A stretch of 64,000 bases of DNA from Clostridiaceae bacterium M8S5 (GCA_029227815.1 CP118523.1:4521500-4585499), one strand, 5' to 3'. Positions 8,619-18,224 are shown, numbered from the stretch's first letter. Numbers and translations are program-made. The notes: a model not told the origin generated them from the sequence alone.

Positions 8619-10268
8619 ATGAGTTACAAAGCTTTATATAGACAATTTAGACCTCTAAATTTCGAGGGGATGTATGGTCAAGATCATATAGTTACAATAT
8701 TAAAAAATCAAATAATAAATGAAAGCGTAGCACATGCTTACTTGTTCTCTGGAACCAGAGGGACAGGTAAAACAACGACGGCTAAAATCTTCGCTAGAGC
8801 AGTTAACTGTCCTAATAGCAAGGATGGTAATCCGTGCAATGAATGCCAGACATGTCTTAGTTTACTAGGTGGTACAAACCTAGATGTATTAGAAATGGAT
8901 GCGGCTTCAAATAACAGTGTAGATGATATAAGAGATTTAAAAGATAAGGTAAAATATCCGCCTACAAATGGAAAATACAAAGTCTATATAATAGACGAGG
9001 TACACATGCTAAGCAAAGGTGCGTTTAATGCATTACTAAAAACATTAGAAGAACCACCGCAGTATTTGATATTCATATTGGCTACAACTGAGCCACACAA
9101 GTTGCCAGCAACTATTCTATCTAGGTGTCAAAGATATGATTTAAAGAGAATAAGTACCGATGATGTAGTGAAAAATATGGAAGAGATATGTGATAAAATA
9201 GGTATCTCTGTTGAAGAAAAAGCACTTAGATTAATAGCTAGAAATTGTGATGGCGCAATGAGAGATGCACTTAGCATACTAGATCAGTGTATTTCATTGA
9301 CAGATAAAACACTTACATATGATTATGTGTTGTCAATCATGGGAGCAGTAAACAATGATGCAGTCTTTGGCGTAAGTCAGAGTATAATAGATCAAGATAT
9401 ATATATGACGCTAAAGCAGATTAATGATATAATAAATGATGGTAAAGATATAGGTCAATTCATAAAAGACTTAATAGCACATTATAGAAATCTGATAATC
9501 TGTAAAGCAGTAGATAAACCAGAAGATATAATAGATATATCAACAGATAATCAAATCAAGATTAAAGAACAAAGTCAAAATATAAGTATAGCAACGATAA
9601 CAAGAATAATAAACTTGTTGTCAGAAGCAGAAAACAAAGTTAAAAAGACAACACAACCTAGGATAATACTAGAAGTGACGATGATAAAAATACTCAATCC
9701 AGAAGATGATGAATCGTTTGAAGGAATAGTAAGTAGAATAGACAAAATAGAACAAACAATAGCCAGTGGAAATATAAAAATAACAACCAATAATAACAGG
9801 CAAGCCGTAGAAAAACCACTATCTAAAAAAAGAAATGAAGAAAAAAAAGAAGCTAAAAAGGTATTACCAAAAGAAAATGAGAGTAAAGAGCAGATAAAAC
9901 AGCAGACACAAGAAAATGTAGATATATTAAAGGACATAAAACAAAACTGGAAGAATATAATTAACAAGATGAAAAAAGAGAAGATAAAAGTATTTACACT
10001 CATAAGTCATGGAGAGGTAGAAGATGTAAAGAATAATAATGTTATAATCTCGTTTAAAAAAGAAAGTGAATTCTTTAAAAATGCGTTAGAAACAGACGAT
10101 AACAAAAAGTATGTAGAGGGATTTTTATCAGATAGCTTAAACAAAGATGTTTCAGTAAAATATATACTTGATGGTCAAAGCTATGATACTGAGGAAATTA
10201 AAAGAAAAGAATCCCTAATAGATAAGACAAAACAATTATTTACAGAGGATATTGTAGAAGTAAAATAA
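8619..10268 (+). CDS. dnaX: DNA polymerase III subunits gamma and tau
   Basis: This 549-residue clamp-loader ATPase loads the sliding clamp. It has Walker A GTRGTGKT (45-52) and a zinc site with C64, C73, C76 and C79. Walker B reads IIDEVHML, and sensor 1 lies near [21 protein letters not shown] charged linker (about 380-430) leads to a tau-specific C-terminal domain. The start ATG is preceded only by a weak AGGGTGATG. It heads the conserved dnaX-ybaB-recR group. The linker contains an A8 run described separately that could yield a short gamma form. Confidence 0.95.
   Translation: MSYKALYRQFRPLNFEGMYGQDHIVTILKNQIINESVAHAYLFSGTRGTGKTTTAKIFARAVNCPNSKDGNPCNECQTCLSLLGGTNLDVLEMDAASNNSVDDIRDLKDKVKYPPTNGKYKVYIIDEVHMLSKGAFNALLKTLEEPPQYLIFILATTEPHKLPATILSRCQRYDLKRISTDDVVKNMEEICDKIGISVEEKALRLIARNCDGAMRDALSILDQCISLTDKTLTYDYVLSIMGAVNNDAVFGVSQSIIDQDIYMTLKQINDIINDGKDIGQFIKDLIAHYRNLIICKAVDKPEDIIDISTDNQIKIKEQSQNISIATITRIINLLSEAENKVKKTTQPRIILEVTMIKILNPEDDESFEGIVSRIDKIEQTIASGNIKITTNNNRQAVEKPLSKKRNEEKKEAKKVLPKENESKEQIKQQTQENVDILKDIKQNWKNIINKMKKEKIKVFTLISHGEVEDVKNNNVIISFKKESEFFKNALETDDNKKYVEGFLSDSLNKDVSVKYILDGQSYDTEEIKRKESLIDKTKQLFTEDIVEVK
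9841..9856 (+). other. Candidate slippage site in dnaX (A8 then -1 stop)
   Basis: Eight consecutive A (9841-9848) cover codons 409-410 (AAA AAA). Shifting -1 gives AGA AGC TAA, a stop at 9854-9856, yielding a product of about 412 residues that keeps the ATPase domains and loses the tau domain. E. coli makes gamma by -1 frameshifting and Thermus by transcriptional slippage on an A run. Use of this site is inferred; no clear upstream Shine-Dalgarno or downstream hairpin is visible. Confidence 0.45.
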
Positions 10269-10291
10269 TAGATAAATTAGGAGGAGATAAA

Positions 10292-10627
10292 ATGGCTAAA
10301 GGTGGATTTAGAGGAATGCCAAATATGGGTAATATGATGAAACAAGTTCAACAAATGCAAAAAAAGATGGCTAAAATGCAAGCAGAGCTAGAAGAAAGAG
10401 AAGTAGAAACTAGCTCAGGCGGTGGAGCTGTTAAGGTTAAGGCTAATGGTAAAAAAGAAATATTAGAAATAAAAATTGACCAAGATGTAGTTGATCCAGA
10501 TGACGTAGAAATGCTAGAAGATTTAGTACTAGCAGCTGTAAATGAAGCTATAAGAACAGCAGATGAAATGGTAAATAAAGAAATGGGCAAAGTAACAGGC
10601 GGTATGAATATTCCAGGGATGTTTTAG
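10292..10627 (+). CDS. YbaB/EbfC-family nucleoid-associated protein
   Basis: This 111-residue protein has a Met/Gly-rich N-terminus, a helical middle ([22 protein letters not shown]) and a beta-rich C-terminal half containing [13 protein letters not shown]. The family binds DNA as a dimer and is nearly always encoded between dnaX and recR, as here. TAGGAGGAG precedes the ATG. A terminator follows immediately. Confidence 0.95.
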   Translation: MAKGGFRGMPNMGNMMKQVQQMQKKMAKMQAELEEREVETSSGGGAVKVKANGKKEILEIKIDQDVVDPDDVEMLEDLVLAAVNEAIRTADEMVNKEMGKVTGGMNIPGMF

Positions 10628-10636
10628 TAAGTAAGG

Positions 10637-10662
10637 GAGCATTTTAAAATGCTCTCTTTATT
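10637..10662 (+). terminator. Terminator after ybaB
   Basis: GAGCATTTTAAAATGCTC (10637-10654) is a perfect palindrome followed by TCTTTATTT. Confidence 0.75.
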
Positions 10663-10741
10663 TATTAATATATTTTAGTTTAGATATGTTATAATATAAA
10701 CAGTTTAGTTTACCAAACGAACAAAGAAAAAGGGTGAAAAA

Positions 10742-11341
10742 ATGGATTATTATGCTGAACCTATAGCAATATTAATAGAAGAGCTATCTAAGCTTCCTGG
10801 TATTGGTAAGAAGACAGCTCAAAGGCTAGCTTACCATATACTCAATGCGAGTAACAAAGAGGCTATGAGTCTAGCAAATGCAATAGTAAATGCAAAAAGA
10901 AATATAAAATACTGTAGTATATGCAATAACCTCACACAAAAAGACCCGTGTAATATATGTGAGGGAGCAAAAAGAGATAAGTCTATTATATGCGTAGTAG
11001 AAGGACCGAAGGATGTAGTGGCTATGGAGAAAACTAGAGAGTTCAATGGTATGTATCATGTATTACATGGAAGTATATCACCAATGGATGGTATAGGACC
11101 AGAAGAGATTAAAATAAAAGAGCTTTTAATAAGATTACAAGATAGTACGGTAAAAGAAGTTATACTAGCTACCAATCCAACTATAGAGGGAGAAGCAACA
11201 GCTATGTATATCAGTAGACTATTAAAGCAAACAGGTATCAAGATGACAAGGATAGCATACGGAATACCGGTAGGTGGAGATTTAGAGTATGCAGACGAAG
11301 TGACATTATCAAAAGCGCTTCAAAATAGAAGAGAGATATAA
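10742..11341 (+). CDS. recR: Recombination mediator RecR
   Basis: At 199 residues this is full family length. RecR acts with RecF/RecO to load RecA at gapped DNA. It has an N-terminal helix-hairpin-helix ([14 protein letters not shown]), a zinc finger with C58, C61, C70 and C73, and a Toprim domain containing [14 protein letters not shown] (E87). The C-terminal wrap has [17 protein letters not shown]. It lies 114 bp after ybaB, with a terminator between, so it probably has its own promoter. A TATAAT-like element occurs near 10690. Confidence 0.96.
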   Translation: MDYYAEPIAILIEELSKLPGIGKKTAQRLAYHILNASNKEAMSLANAIVNAKRNIKYCSICNNLTQKDPCNICEGAKRDKSIICVVEGPKDVVAMEKTREFNGMYHVLHGSISPMDGIGPEEIKIKELLIRLQDSTVKEVILATNPTIEGEATAMYISRLLKQTGIKMTRIAYGIPVGGDLEYADEVTLSKALQNRREI

Positions 11342-11377
11342 TTTAGAATTATAAGAATTTGTACTAAGCACATCGAT

Positions 11378-11409
11378 GGACTGTTATATATGCATATCAG
11401 TCCTTTTTT
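11378..11409 (+). terminator. Terminator after recR
   Basis: GGACTG (11378-11383) pairs with CAGTCC (11398-11403), followed by TTTTTT. It separates recR from the inserted araC-type gene. Confidence 0.75.
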
Positions 11410-11500
11410 ATGTAATAGATATATAGACGATATTGTGCAAGGAAAGTTGCGATTATAAATTGATATCTAGATATAATTTACTTAGAAAGGAGATGTGGCA

Positions 11501-12385
11501 ATGGATTGTATTAACAAAATGAAACGTGCAATAGATTATATAGAAGAAAATATCACAGAAAAAATTGATATGGATATAGTTGCTCAGAAGGCATGTTGTT
11601 CATCATATAATTTTCAGAGATTATTTTCTTTTATAGCAGATATTTCTTTAGGAGAGTATATAAGAAGGAGAAAACTCACACTTGCTGCTTTGGAGATTAA
11701 AAATAGTAGCACAAAAATTATTGACATAGCACTAAAATATGGCTACGAATCACCAGTATCATTTACAAGAGCGTTTGTATCTTTACATGGTATAACTCCA
11801 ACTATGGCGCGTAAGAATTGTGCAATACTAAAGGCATTCCCACAAATATCTTTTCATATATCAGTAAAAGGAGAGATTGAAATGGATTATCGCATTGAAA
11901 AAAAAGAATCATTTGAGGTATTTGGTATTGAGACTACAACTTCAGCAGATAAAGTAGTCGAGGAAGTAGGAAAATTTTGGAATGAGTGTCAGCGAAATGG
12001 GTCATATGAAGAACTTCAAAAGAGAGTAAAAGAGCAATCGGAGGTTTTACCAAAGGACATGTGCAAAGTGCATGCAGTTATGAATCATAGAAAGTCAAGA
12101 AAAGATACATTTTGTTATATGTTGTGTGGCATCGTTACAAAGGATAGTGACACCACAGGATATACAAAAGTTGTAATACCACAGCAGACATATGTTGTAT
12201 TTGCATCACAAGAAACATCATGGGATAAAACTAGTCAAGAGATTAAACGAATAAACAAAAGATTTTATAGTGAGTGGCTTCCAATGTCAGAATACGAAAG
12301 AGTAGATGGACCTGAGTTTGAAATCTACGGAGGAACACCAGAAAAAGCGTACTTTGAAATATGGATACCTATAGAAAAGAAATAA
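11501..12385 (+). CDS. AraC-family regulator with GyrI-like effector domain
   Basis: This is a 294-residue protein. The two AraC helix-turn-helix units are N-terminal (about 5-105, including DIALKYGYESPVSFTRAFVSLHG). A GyrI-like ligand-binding domain of the Rob/BltR type fills about 130-294 (MDYRIEKKESFEVFGIE). Such regulators often sense small hydrophobic compounds. ATG 11501 is chosen over an in-frame GTG at 11495 because AAAGGAG (11486-11492) is eight bases from the ATG. It has its own terminators on both sides and interrupts the usual recR-yaaL adjacency, suggesting insertion into the ancestral cluster. The target is unknown. Confidence 0.88.
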   Translation: MDCINKMKRAIDYIEENITEKIDMDIVAQKACCSSYNFQRLFSFIADISLGEYIRRRKLTLAALEIKNSSTKIIDIALKYGYESPVSFTRAFVSLHGITPTMARKNCAILKAFPQISFHISVKGEIEMDYRIEKKESFEVFGIETTTSADKVVEEVGKFWNECQRNGSYEELQKRVKEQSEVLPKDMCKVHAVMNHRKSRKDTFCYMLCGIVTKDSDTTGYTKVVIPQQTYVVFASQETSWDKTSQEIKRINKRFYSEWLPMSEYERVDGPEFEIYGGTPEKAYFEIWIPIEKK

Positions 12386-12387
12386 AC

Positions 12388-12435
12388 AAAGAGCTGTCAA
12401 AGAGATAATTGTCTTATGGCAGCTCTTTATTTTTT
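12388..12435 (+). terminator. Terminator after araC-type gene
   Basis: AAAGAGCTG (12388-12396) pairs with CAGCTCTTT (12420-12428), then a run of T. Confidence 0.8.
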
Positions 12436-12540
12436 TCTTACAAAAATAAATCATTTCTTAGTAATAATATCCATAAAACCCACGTATAACTAATTAGGAA
12501 ATAGTAAATAATCATTGTATAAATAATAGGAGGGGTTAGA

Positions 12541-12822
12541 GTGGATAATATAGTAGCTAATATTGATAACAAAAAAAGTAAAGTTAAACAATTAAAAGAC
12601 AACGCATTTTTTAAAAAAATAGTAGAAGCTTTTGAAGATGAAAAGAAAGAGACCGATAAAATGAATCTGCAAAAAGCAAAGGATGAATGGGAAAAAGCAC
12701 AGATATATTTCAACAACGTAACAGAGCCAGAGTTGATAGACTATGCAATATATAATATGGAAGCAGCAAAGATAAAATATTTTTATCTATTAAAAAGAAT
12801 AAGAGCACAAGAATATGCCTAA
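12541..12822 (+). CDS. yaaL: YaaL-family protein (DUF2508)
   Basis: This 93-residue, highly charged helical protein is rich in Lys/Glu, with a WEKAQIYFNNVTEPELIDYAIYNMEAA segment typical of the YaaL/DUF2508 family. GTG start at 12541 after AGGAGGGG. In Bacillus and Clostridia it sits between recR and bofA. Here it keeps its place before bofA, but an AraC gene separates it from recR. No biochemical function is established. Confidence 0.82.
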   Translation: MDNIVANIDNKKSKVKQLKDNAFFKKIVEAFEDEKKETDKMNLQKAKDEWEKAQIYFNNVTEPELIDYAIYNMEAAKIKYFYLLKRIRAQEYA

Positions 12823-12931
12823 GTAAATATAAGTAATAAATTGATGTATTTATAAATATAGATAGTAATAGGACAGCCTTAATTAGTTAAACATGGGACA
12901 CAAACAAATACAAGCACGAGGTGATTGATGA

Positions 12932-13198
12932 ATGGGAGTTGAACTAAATGTAATATTAGCGTATGCATTTGGGTTAATATTGCTATATCTAGTAGGATGG
13001 ATATTGATAATACCCTTAAAATACATCATAAAATTACTGATTAACGGACTTATTGGAGGGGTAGTGTTACTTGCGCTCAATTTTGTAGGTAAATTCATAG
13101 GTTTCACAATAGGGATTAATCCAATAACAGCTTTAGTAGTAGGATTTTTGGGGATACCGGGGGTTATATTACTGTTAGTATTAAATTATATATTATAG
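12932..13198 (+). CDS. bofA: BofA-family pro-sigma-K processing inhibitor
   Basis: This 88-residue integral membrane protein has hydrophobic helices at about 5-30, 38-56 and 65-86, with the family GINPITALVVGFLGIPGVILLL ending. In Bacillus BofA holds the SpoIVFB protease inactive until the late mother-cell checkpoint. ATG 12932 follows ACGAGGTG; an ATG four bases earlier meets a stop at once. It is a marker of an endospore former. Many Clostridia keep BofA even where the sigma-K checkpoint differs, so the exact partner is uncertain. Confidence 0.88.
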   Translation: MGVELNVILAYAFGLILLYLVGWILIIPLKYIIKLLINGLIGGVVLLALNFVGKFIGFTIGINPITALVVGFLGIPGVILLLVLNYIL

Positions 13199-13290
13199 CG
13201 TAAGAAAGGCCTTCTTTTTATAAAAGTCATAAGTATAGAAACACAATATTTGGACATAATTATGATAAATAATAAAAGGAGGGTTATGAG

Positions 13291-13944
13291 GTGAATAATA
13301 AGAGTATTAATTCTATTATGAGAAATGAAATTGGTTCCAATGCTTGCAATAGAATTAGAAACATAGGATTCATACCGAGCGTAATATATGGGCATAATTT
13401 TATAAATCATACACTCAAATTTAGTAAAAAAGATATAAAAGATGTAATAAGAAATTTTGGAGAAAATGCTATAGTAGAAGTTGCAATAGAAAATACTAGT
13501 TTTCCTGCAATAATAAAAGAAGTACAAAGAGATTCATTAACCAATGAAATTATTCATTTGGATTTGCAAAAAATTGATATAGGTGAAAAAATAACAACAA
13601 GTATACCTATACTAATAGCAGGTAGAAAGAGTTTAGATAGTGATCATATATTACAGCAACAACTTCAAAAAATAGAAGTTGAGTGTTATCCAAATCAAGT
13701 GCCAGATAATGTATTAGTCGATATATCACAAATGGCAATGAATAAAAGTTACAAGGTAGGGGATGTTGAGCTAGGGGAAGATATCACAATACTAACTAAT
13801 ACAGAAGAAATAATAGCATCAATAACAAGAGCGAAAAATAACGAAGAGATAGAAGACGATGAGTACGATTATGGCATAGAAGAGAGTAAACAAGTAGATA
13901 TAGAGAATAATATAGATGACAATAAAGATGATAAAGATATATAA
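13291..13944 (+). CDS. ctc: Ribosomal protein L25 / general stress protein Ctc
   Basis: The protein is 217 residues. The N-terminal L25 beta-barrel (about 10-92, with RNIGFIPSVIYGHN and KEVQRDSLTNEIIHLDLQKI) binds 5S rRNA. The C-terminal TL5/Ctc domain (about 95-180) has VECYPNQVPDNVLVDIS. A strongly acidic tail (180-217) follows. GTG start at 13291 is preceded by AAAGGAGGG. The tail is longer and more acidic than usual. It is a monocistronic unit closed by a terminator. Confidence 0.9.
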   Translation: MNNKSINSIMRNEIGSNACNRIRNIGFIPSVIYGHNFINHTLKFSKKDIKDVIRNFGENAIVEVAIENTSFPAIIKEVQRDSLTNEIIHLDLQKIDIGEKITTSIPILIAGRKSLDSDHILQQQLQKIEVECYPNQVPDNVLVDISQMAMNKSYKVGDVELGEDITILTNTEEIIASITRAKNNEEIEDDEYDYGIEESKQVDIENNIDDNKDDKDI

Positions 13945-13956
13945 TGTTGCAGAAAG

Positions 13957-13988
13957 AAAGGGTTGTTAGGTAGATAGACAGCCCTTTT
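13957..13988. terminator. Convergent terminator between ctc and a small minus-strand ORF
   Basis: AAAGGGTTGT (13957-13966) pairs with ACAGCCCTTT (13978-13987). The flanks allow a T run on the + strand and an A-rich start on the other, so it may serve both directions. Confidence 0.7.
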
Positions 13989-14148
13989 ACTTTGCAAAAT
14001 TTTTAAACTTACTAAGATTAGATTTAGATTTTTTCTTTGGTTCTTTTATAATAAGAGATTTCTTGAAATGTTTTCTTATATCAATAAACATACTTACTTC
14101 AATAACCAAAACTATTAAAACAATCATAGATAAAATAGCATAATCCAT
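13987..14148 (-). CDS. Small single-pass membrane protein, function unknown
   Basis: This 53-residue ORF begins MDYAILSMIVLIVLVIEVSM. It has one N-terminal hydrophobic helix (about 4-25) and a Lys-rich cytoplasmic tail (KEPKKKSKSNLSKFK). The reverse strand shows AGGAGTTG seven to eight bases before the ATG, a good ribosome site. The stop overlaps the ctc terminator. I do not recognise a family. The membrane segment followed by a basic tail and the good start region argue that it is real. Confidence 0.55.
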   Translation of the reverse strand: MDYAILSMIVLIVLVIEVSMFIDIRKHFKKSLIIKEPKKKSKSNLSKFKNFAK

Positions 14149-14333
14149 GAAATCAACTCCTATGCATTTATTAAATATTATATCATTTAATGGAGTATAG
14201 TTTGTACAAATTATTTTAATTTGATAAAATAAAATGAATACATAATGACAAGAGAGGAGTAGTTACGTTAATCTAAATTATTTGTAGGTATTAATTTTCT
14301 ATGAACAATTCTAGTTTGTGTAACGAAGAAAAT

Positions 14334-15176
14334 ATGAGAGAAATAAAGCCACAAATTATAATAAATGCAGTTAGAGATATGTGCATACAGTCAAATTGCA
14401 TACTATCAAGAGATGTATTAAAATCAATAAAGGATGCTTTGTATGCAGAACAATCTCCGATAGGGAAGGATATACTAGAAAAAATGCTTGCCAATGCTGA
14501 TATTGCAAAAGAAAAAGTAGTTCCTATATGCCAAGATACAGGTATGGCAGTTTTTTTTGTGGAGATAGGACAAGATGTATATGTCTCAGGCAAAGGAATA
14601 GAATATGCAATAAATGAGGGAGTACGCCTTGGATATGAAGATGGATATCTAAGAAAGTCAGTAGTAGCAGATCCGATTGCTAGGGTTAATACAAATGATA
14701 ATACACCAGCAATAATACACTACAAGATGGTTAAAGGTGATATTTTAAAAATAAAGTTTGCACCAAAAGGTTTTGGAAGCGAAAATATGGGAGCGCTAAA
14801 AATGCTAAAACCTTCAGATGGTATAGATGGAGTAAAAAAATTTGTAATAGATACAATAAGAGAACGTGGAGCAAATGCATGTCCACCATTAGTTGTTGGA
14901 ATAGGAATAGGTGGAACAATGGAAAAAGCATGTCTGATTGCAAAAGAATCACTCTTAAGAGATATAGGAGTGCATAATAAAGAAGAACATATCAAAAAAC
15001 TAGAAAAGGAGCTTTTACAAGATATAAACAATCTAGGGATAGGGCCGCAGGGGCTAGGAGGTAGCACAACAGCACTAGCAGTAAACATAGAAACGTATCC
15101 AACGCATATAGCAGGGCTACCAGTAGCAGTAAACTTAAACTGCCATGTTGCAAGACATAGTGAAATAAGCTTATAA
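14334..15176 (+). CDS. fumA: Fumarate hydratase class I, alpha subunit
   Basis: This 280-residue subunit corresponds to the N-terminal iron-sulfur domain of class I fumarases. CQDTGMAVFF supplies one cluster cysteine; NACPPLVVGIGIGGT and NLNCHVARHSEI are further conserved segments. It interconverts fumarate and malate through a 4Fe-4S cluster and is oxygen-sensitive, fitting an anaerobe. I choose ATG 14334 (MREIKPQII), which matches the family N-terminus. ATG 14301 in the same frame adds 11 residues with no better ribosome site. The beta subunit follows after 15 bp. Confidence 0.93.
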   Translation: MREIKPQIIINAVRDMCIQSNCILSRDVLKSIKDALYAEQSPIGKDILEKMLANADIAKEKVVPICQDTGMAVFFVEIGQDVYVSGKGIEYAINEGVRLGYEDGYLRKSVVADPIARVNTNDNTPAIIHYKMVKGDILKIKFAPKGFGSENMGALKMLKPSDGIDGVKKFVIDTIRERGANACPPLVVGIGIGGTMEKACLIAKESLLRDIGVHNKEEHIKKLEKELLQDINNLGIGPQGLGGSTTALAVNIETYPTHIAGLPVAVNLNCHVARHSEISL

Positions 15177-15191
15177 TGAGGAAGTGAGAAA

Positions 15192-15746
15192 GTGGATAAT
15201 ATAACAATTACAACACCTTTTGGTGTTTCTAAGGTAGACGAATTAAAAGCAGGTGATAGGGTATATATTAGTGGAACAATATATACAGCAAGAGATGCAG
15301 CGCACAAAAGGCTAGTAGAAGCAATAGATAACGGCAAAGAACTACCTTTTGATGTGAAGGATTCTATAATATATTATGTTGGACCATGTCCAGCAAAGCC
15401 AAATCAAGTAATAGGCTCGGCTGGACCGACAACTAGTTATAGGATGGATGCATATAGTAATAAGCTATTATCGTTGGGTTTAAAAGGGATGATAGGGAAA
15501 GGAAAAAGGTCTAAGGAAGTTATAGATTCAATGATAGAAAACAAAGCGGTATATTTTGCAGCAATAGGAGGAGCAGGAGCTTTAATATCTGACTGTATCA
15601 AATCATCAGAAATAATAGCTTATGAAGATTTAAAGACAGAAGCTATAAGAAAGCTTGAAGTAGAAAGATTTCCAGCAATAGTTGCTATAGATTCACAAGG
15701 GAATAGCCTATACGATATAGAGGTATCGAAATATATGATTAAATAA
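15192..15746 (+). CDS. fumB: Fumarate hydratase class I, beta subunit
   Basis: This 184-residue subunit corresponds to the C-terminal domain of class I fumarases. Conserved segments include DRVYISGTIYTARDAAHKR, YYVGPCPAKP, GSAGPTTSYRMD and the GGAGAL loop. GTG start at 15192 follows GAGGAAGTG. It forms one enzyme with the preceding subunit, and the short spacing indicates co-translation. Confidence 0.93.
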   Translation: MDNITITTPFGVSKVDELKAGDRVYISGTIYTARDAAHKRLVEAIDNGKELPFDVKDSIIYYVGPCPAKPNQVIGSAGPTTSYRMDAYSNKLLSLGLKGMIGKGKRSKEVIDSMIENKAVYFAAIGGAGALISDCIKSSEIIAYEDLKTEAIRKLEVERFPAIVAIDSQGNSLYDIEVSKYMIK

Positions 15747-15900
15747 AAGATGCATATATATTTGAATACTCTAATATATATATGATATTATAATGTTAAA
15801 TATAGCTTTATAAGCGGTGTTTGTATAAAATTTAAAAACGTGCCAAAGGTAGTCGCACCATTTTGATAATGGGGTGATTGTTTAGCGAGAGGTGGAATAT

Positions 15901-16410
15901 ATGATTGATTTTAAAAAGGAAGAAGTAACAAAAAAAAACAAATCATTATGGGAGATTATTATTATAGTATTAGTAGCTATAGTTTGTGTAAATTATCTTA
16001 TAACACTATGTAATAAGCTTGAGTATGCTTCGCTAGCAGCAGTAATAGTGCTTACAGCTTCTATTGTTACATGTAGCTTGTTGATTACAAAACTTTTATC
16101 TAGTTATGTTTATGTTCTTTTACAAGGGAGTTTAATATTTGAGAAGAAGATAGGAAGTAAGAGTAAAACGCTTCTAAAAATAAAATTACAAGATATTGAT
16201 TTTATAAAACCATACAAAGAAATAAAAGATACAAAGAATATAGTGCTAAATAAATTTATAATTAGAGGAGTTAAAAACACAATCTACTATGTACAATTTA
16301 CAGAAAATAATAAAAAATGTGGAGTTATATTTCAGCCCACAGATAGCTTTATAAGCGCGATAGAAAAGAAAATGAGATCAGAAAAGGAAAAAAAGCTAAC
16401 AGAAATATAA
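15901..16410 (+). CDS. Two-helix membrane protein with PH-like C-terminal domain
   Basis: This 169-residue protein has a charged N-terminus and two transmembrane helices (about 17-37 and 45-68). A beta-rich cytoplasmic domain (about 75-160) resembles bacterial PH-like domains, with alternating hydrophobic strands such as KNTIYYVQFTENNKKCGVIF. ATG 15901 is chosen over an in-frame GTG at 15892 because GAGAGGTGG is well spaced for the ATG. No specific family is recognised. It precedes csfB in the place where Bacillus carries other small genes. Confidence 0.6.
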   Translation: MIDFKKEEVTKKNKSLWEIIIIVLVAIVCVNYLITLCNKLEYASLAAVIVLTASIVTCSLLITKLLSSYVYVLLQGSLIFEKKIGSKSKTLLKIKLQDIDFIKPYKEIKDTKNIVLNKFIIRGVKNTIYYVQFTENNKKCGVIFQPTDSFISAIEKKMRSEKEKKLTEI

Positions 16411-16515
16411 AACTATACAAGTTAATTTTGTAACTATAAACATGCATATTGAATAAAAATAATGTATATAGTCTAAAATCATAATATTATCCAAAAATAA
16501 TAAAGGAGGATATAT

Positions 16516-16692
16516 ATGGTTATACATAAATGTTCAATATGTGGAAGAAAACATGTCAACTGTATAAAAATATTACAGTCTTATATATGTGTTAACTGTG
16601 AGAAAGAAATCTGTAAAGTGGTTACAGAAAAAGATGCAAATTATATAAATTATATAACAGGCATAAAGCATATATGGGCTAGATTTGTTTAG
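16516..16692 (+). CDS. csfB: Sigma-G inhibitor Gin (CsfB)
   Basis: The protein is 58 residues with a zinc-binding pattern C6-x2-C9 and C25-x2-C28, as in the Gin/CsfB anti-sigma factor. In Bacillus it blocks premature sigma-G activity in the forespore and sigma-E late in the mother cell. AAAGGAGGA lies eight bases before the ATG. Its place directly before a yaaO-type decarboxylase and tmk is the same as in Bacillus subtilis, which supports the call for so short a protein. Confidence 0.83.
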   Translation: MVIHKCSICGRKHVNCIKILQSYICVNCEKEICKVVTEKDANYINYITGIKHIWARFV

Positions 16693-16779
16693 CTAAATAA
16701 GATTATTTAACTAAGGGGCGCCTCACAATAATTTGGGACAGTCCTTTTTATAATACAAACAGTTTTTTGGAGGACATTT

Positions 16780-18189
16780 ATGAGGCCATTAAAAAGAGGA
16801 TTAGAGAAATATAACGAGCATGTTAAAAATAGATTCCATATGCCTGGGCATAAAGGGAAACAACTGTATAAAATATCTGAAATTTATAAACTAGATGTTA
16901 CAGAAGTAGAAGGAACAGATAATCTTCACAACCCAAAGAACATAATAAAAGATAGCCAAGATTATGTTTGTAGTGTGTATGGTGCAAAAAAGACATTTTA
17001 CTGTATTAATGGATCAACAGCTGGTATTTATGCGTCTATACTTTCAGTAACTAATCCAAATGACAAAATACTAGTTCAGAGAAATTGTCATATAAGTGTA
17101 TATAATGCAATGATATTAGGAAAGTTAAAGCCAACATATATATATCCGGAGTTGGATGAAGAGAATCAAATAGTAGGAAATATAAACTTAGAAGTTTTAT
17201 CAAGTAAACTAAAGAGAGATAAAGAAATCAAAGCTGTAATCATTACCAATCCTTCATATTATGGTGTTTGTAATGATATACTAGAAGTTGTTAAAATAGT
17301 TCATAACTATGGCAGAATATTGATTGTAGATGAGGCACACGGGGCACATTTAAAGTTTCATAAAAAGTTACCGCTATCCTCAATAGATGCAGGTGCAGAT
17401 ATAGTAGTACAAAGTACACATAAGACACTACCAGCTTTAACACAAACATCACTCGTGCATGTGTGTTCAGATAGAGTAGATATCAATAAATTAAAGAAGA
17501 TGCTAAAAATATATCAAACCACAAGCCCATCATACTTACTTATGACATCAATAGAAGAATCAGTAGAATACATGGACGAACATGGGAATGAGAAGTTAGA
17601 AAAGCTTCTATTAAGTATAGAAAAAGTAAAAAAAGATATAAAAAAGATAAAAGGAGTAGAAATATTCGATAAAAAAAAATCAAATAAAATATATGATTTT
17701 GATAATACAAAGCTGCTGATAAGCCTCATAGATTTAGGTATAACAGGGACTGAGTTAGAAGCTATACTAAATAAAGACTACGCATTGCAGGTAGAGATGT
17801 CGGATACCAACTATATACTTGCTATGATTACTGTAAGTGATAATATTTGTGATTTATTAGCTTTAAAAAATGCAATACAAGATATAGCAAAAAATAAAGC
17901 AAAGCACAATAATAACCTAAAACCTATATACTTACAAAATAAGAAAAGTGAGATATGTGTTACTCCATACGAAGCGTTTTATACAGATAGCGAAAGTATT
18001 AAAATAGAAGATTCAGAGGGGAGAATATCTGCTGATTTTATAGTACCTTACCCTCCAGGGATACCTATACTTTGCCCAGGAGAGAAAATAAATCAAGAAA
18101 TAATAAAAGATTTGAATAAACTATACCGACATAATATACAAATACTCGGTGTAGATGAAGAAGGATTACAAGTAAAAGTGTTGAAATAA
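16780..18189 (+). CDS. yaaO: Orn/Lys/Arg decarboxylase-type PLP enzyme (YaaO)
   Basis: This 469-residue fold type I PLP enzyme begins with the short N-terminal form (RFHMPGHKGK) and lacks the receiver-like wing domain of enterobacterial enzymes. The cofactor region shows the FYCINGSTAGIYAS loop, DEAHGAHLKF for the PLP pyridine contact, and STHKTLPALTQTS with the Schiff-base lysine. The C-terminal domain has the VPYPPGIPILCPGE signature. The substrate (arginine, lysine or ornithine) cannot be told from the sequence. TTGGAGG precedes the ATG. tmk follows after 35 bp. Confidence 0.9.
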   Translation: MRPLKRGLEKYNEHVKNRFHMPGHKGKQLYKISEIYKLDVTEVEGTDNLHNPKNIIKDSQDYVCSVYGAKKTFYCINGSTAGIYASILSVTNPNDKILVQRNCHISVYNAMILGKLKPTYIYPELDEENQIVGNINLEVLSSKLKRDKEIKAVIITNPSYYGVCNDILEVVKIVHNYGRILIVDEAHGAHLKFHKKLPLSSIDAGADIVVQSTHKTLPALTQTSLVHVCSDRVDINKLKKMLKIYQTTSPSYLLMTSIEESVEYMDEHGNEKLEKLLLSIEKVKKDIKKIKGVEIFDKKKSNKIYDFDNTKLLISLIDLGITGTELEAILNKDYALQVEMSDTNYILAMITVSDNICDLLALKNAIQDIAKNKAKHNNNLKPIYLQNKKSEICVTPYEAFYTDSESIKIEDSEGRISADFIVPYPPGIPILCPGEKINQEIIKDLNKLYRHNIQILGVDEEGLQVKVLK

Positions 18190-18224
18190 TAACTAACGAT
18201 AAATAAAAGCACATGGGAGGAATT

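Noticed and set aside
14720..15337. 205-codon minus-strand ORF opposite the fumarase genes
   Set aside because: It lies wholly over conserved fumarase sequence and has low-complexity Ser/Pro/Leu composition typical of antisense frames.
16705..16760. Terminator-like sequence before yaaO
   Set aside because: AAGGGGCGCC and GGGACAGTCC do not pair well enough to call a hairpin with confidence.
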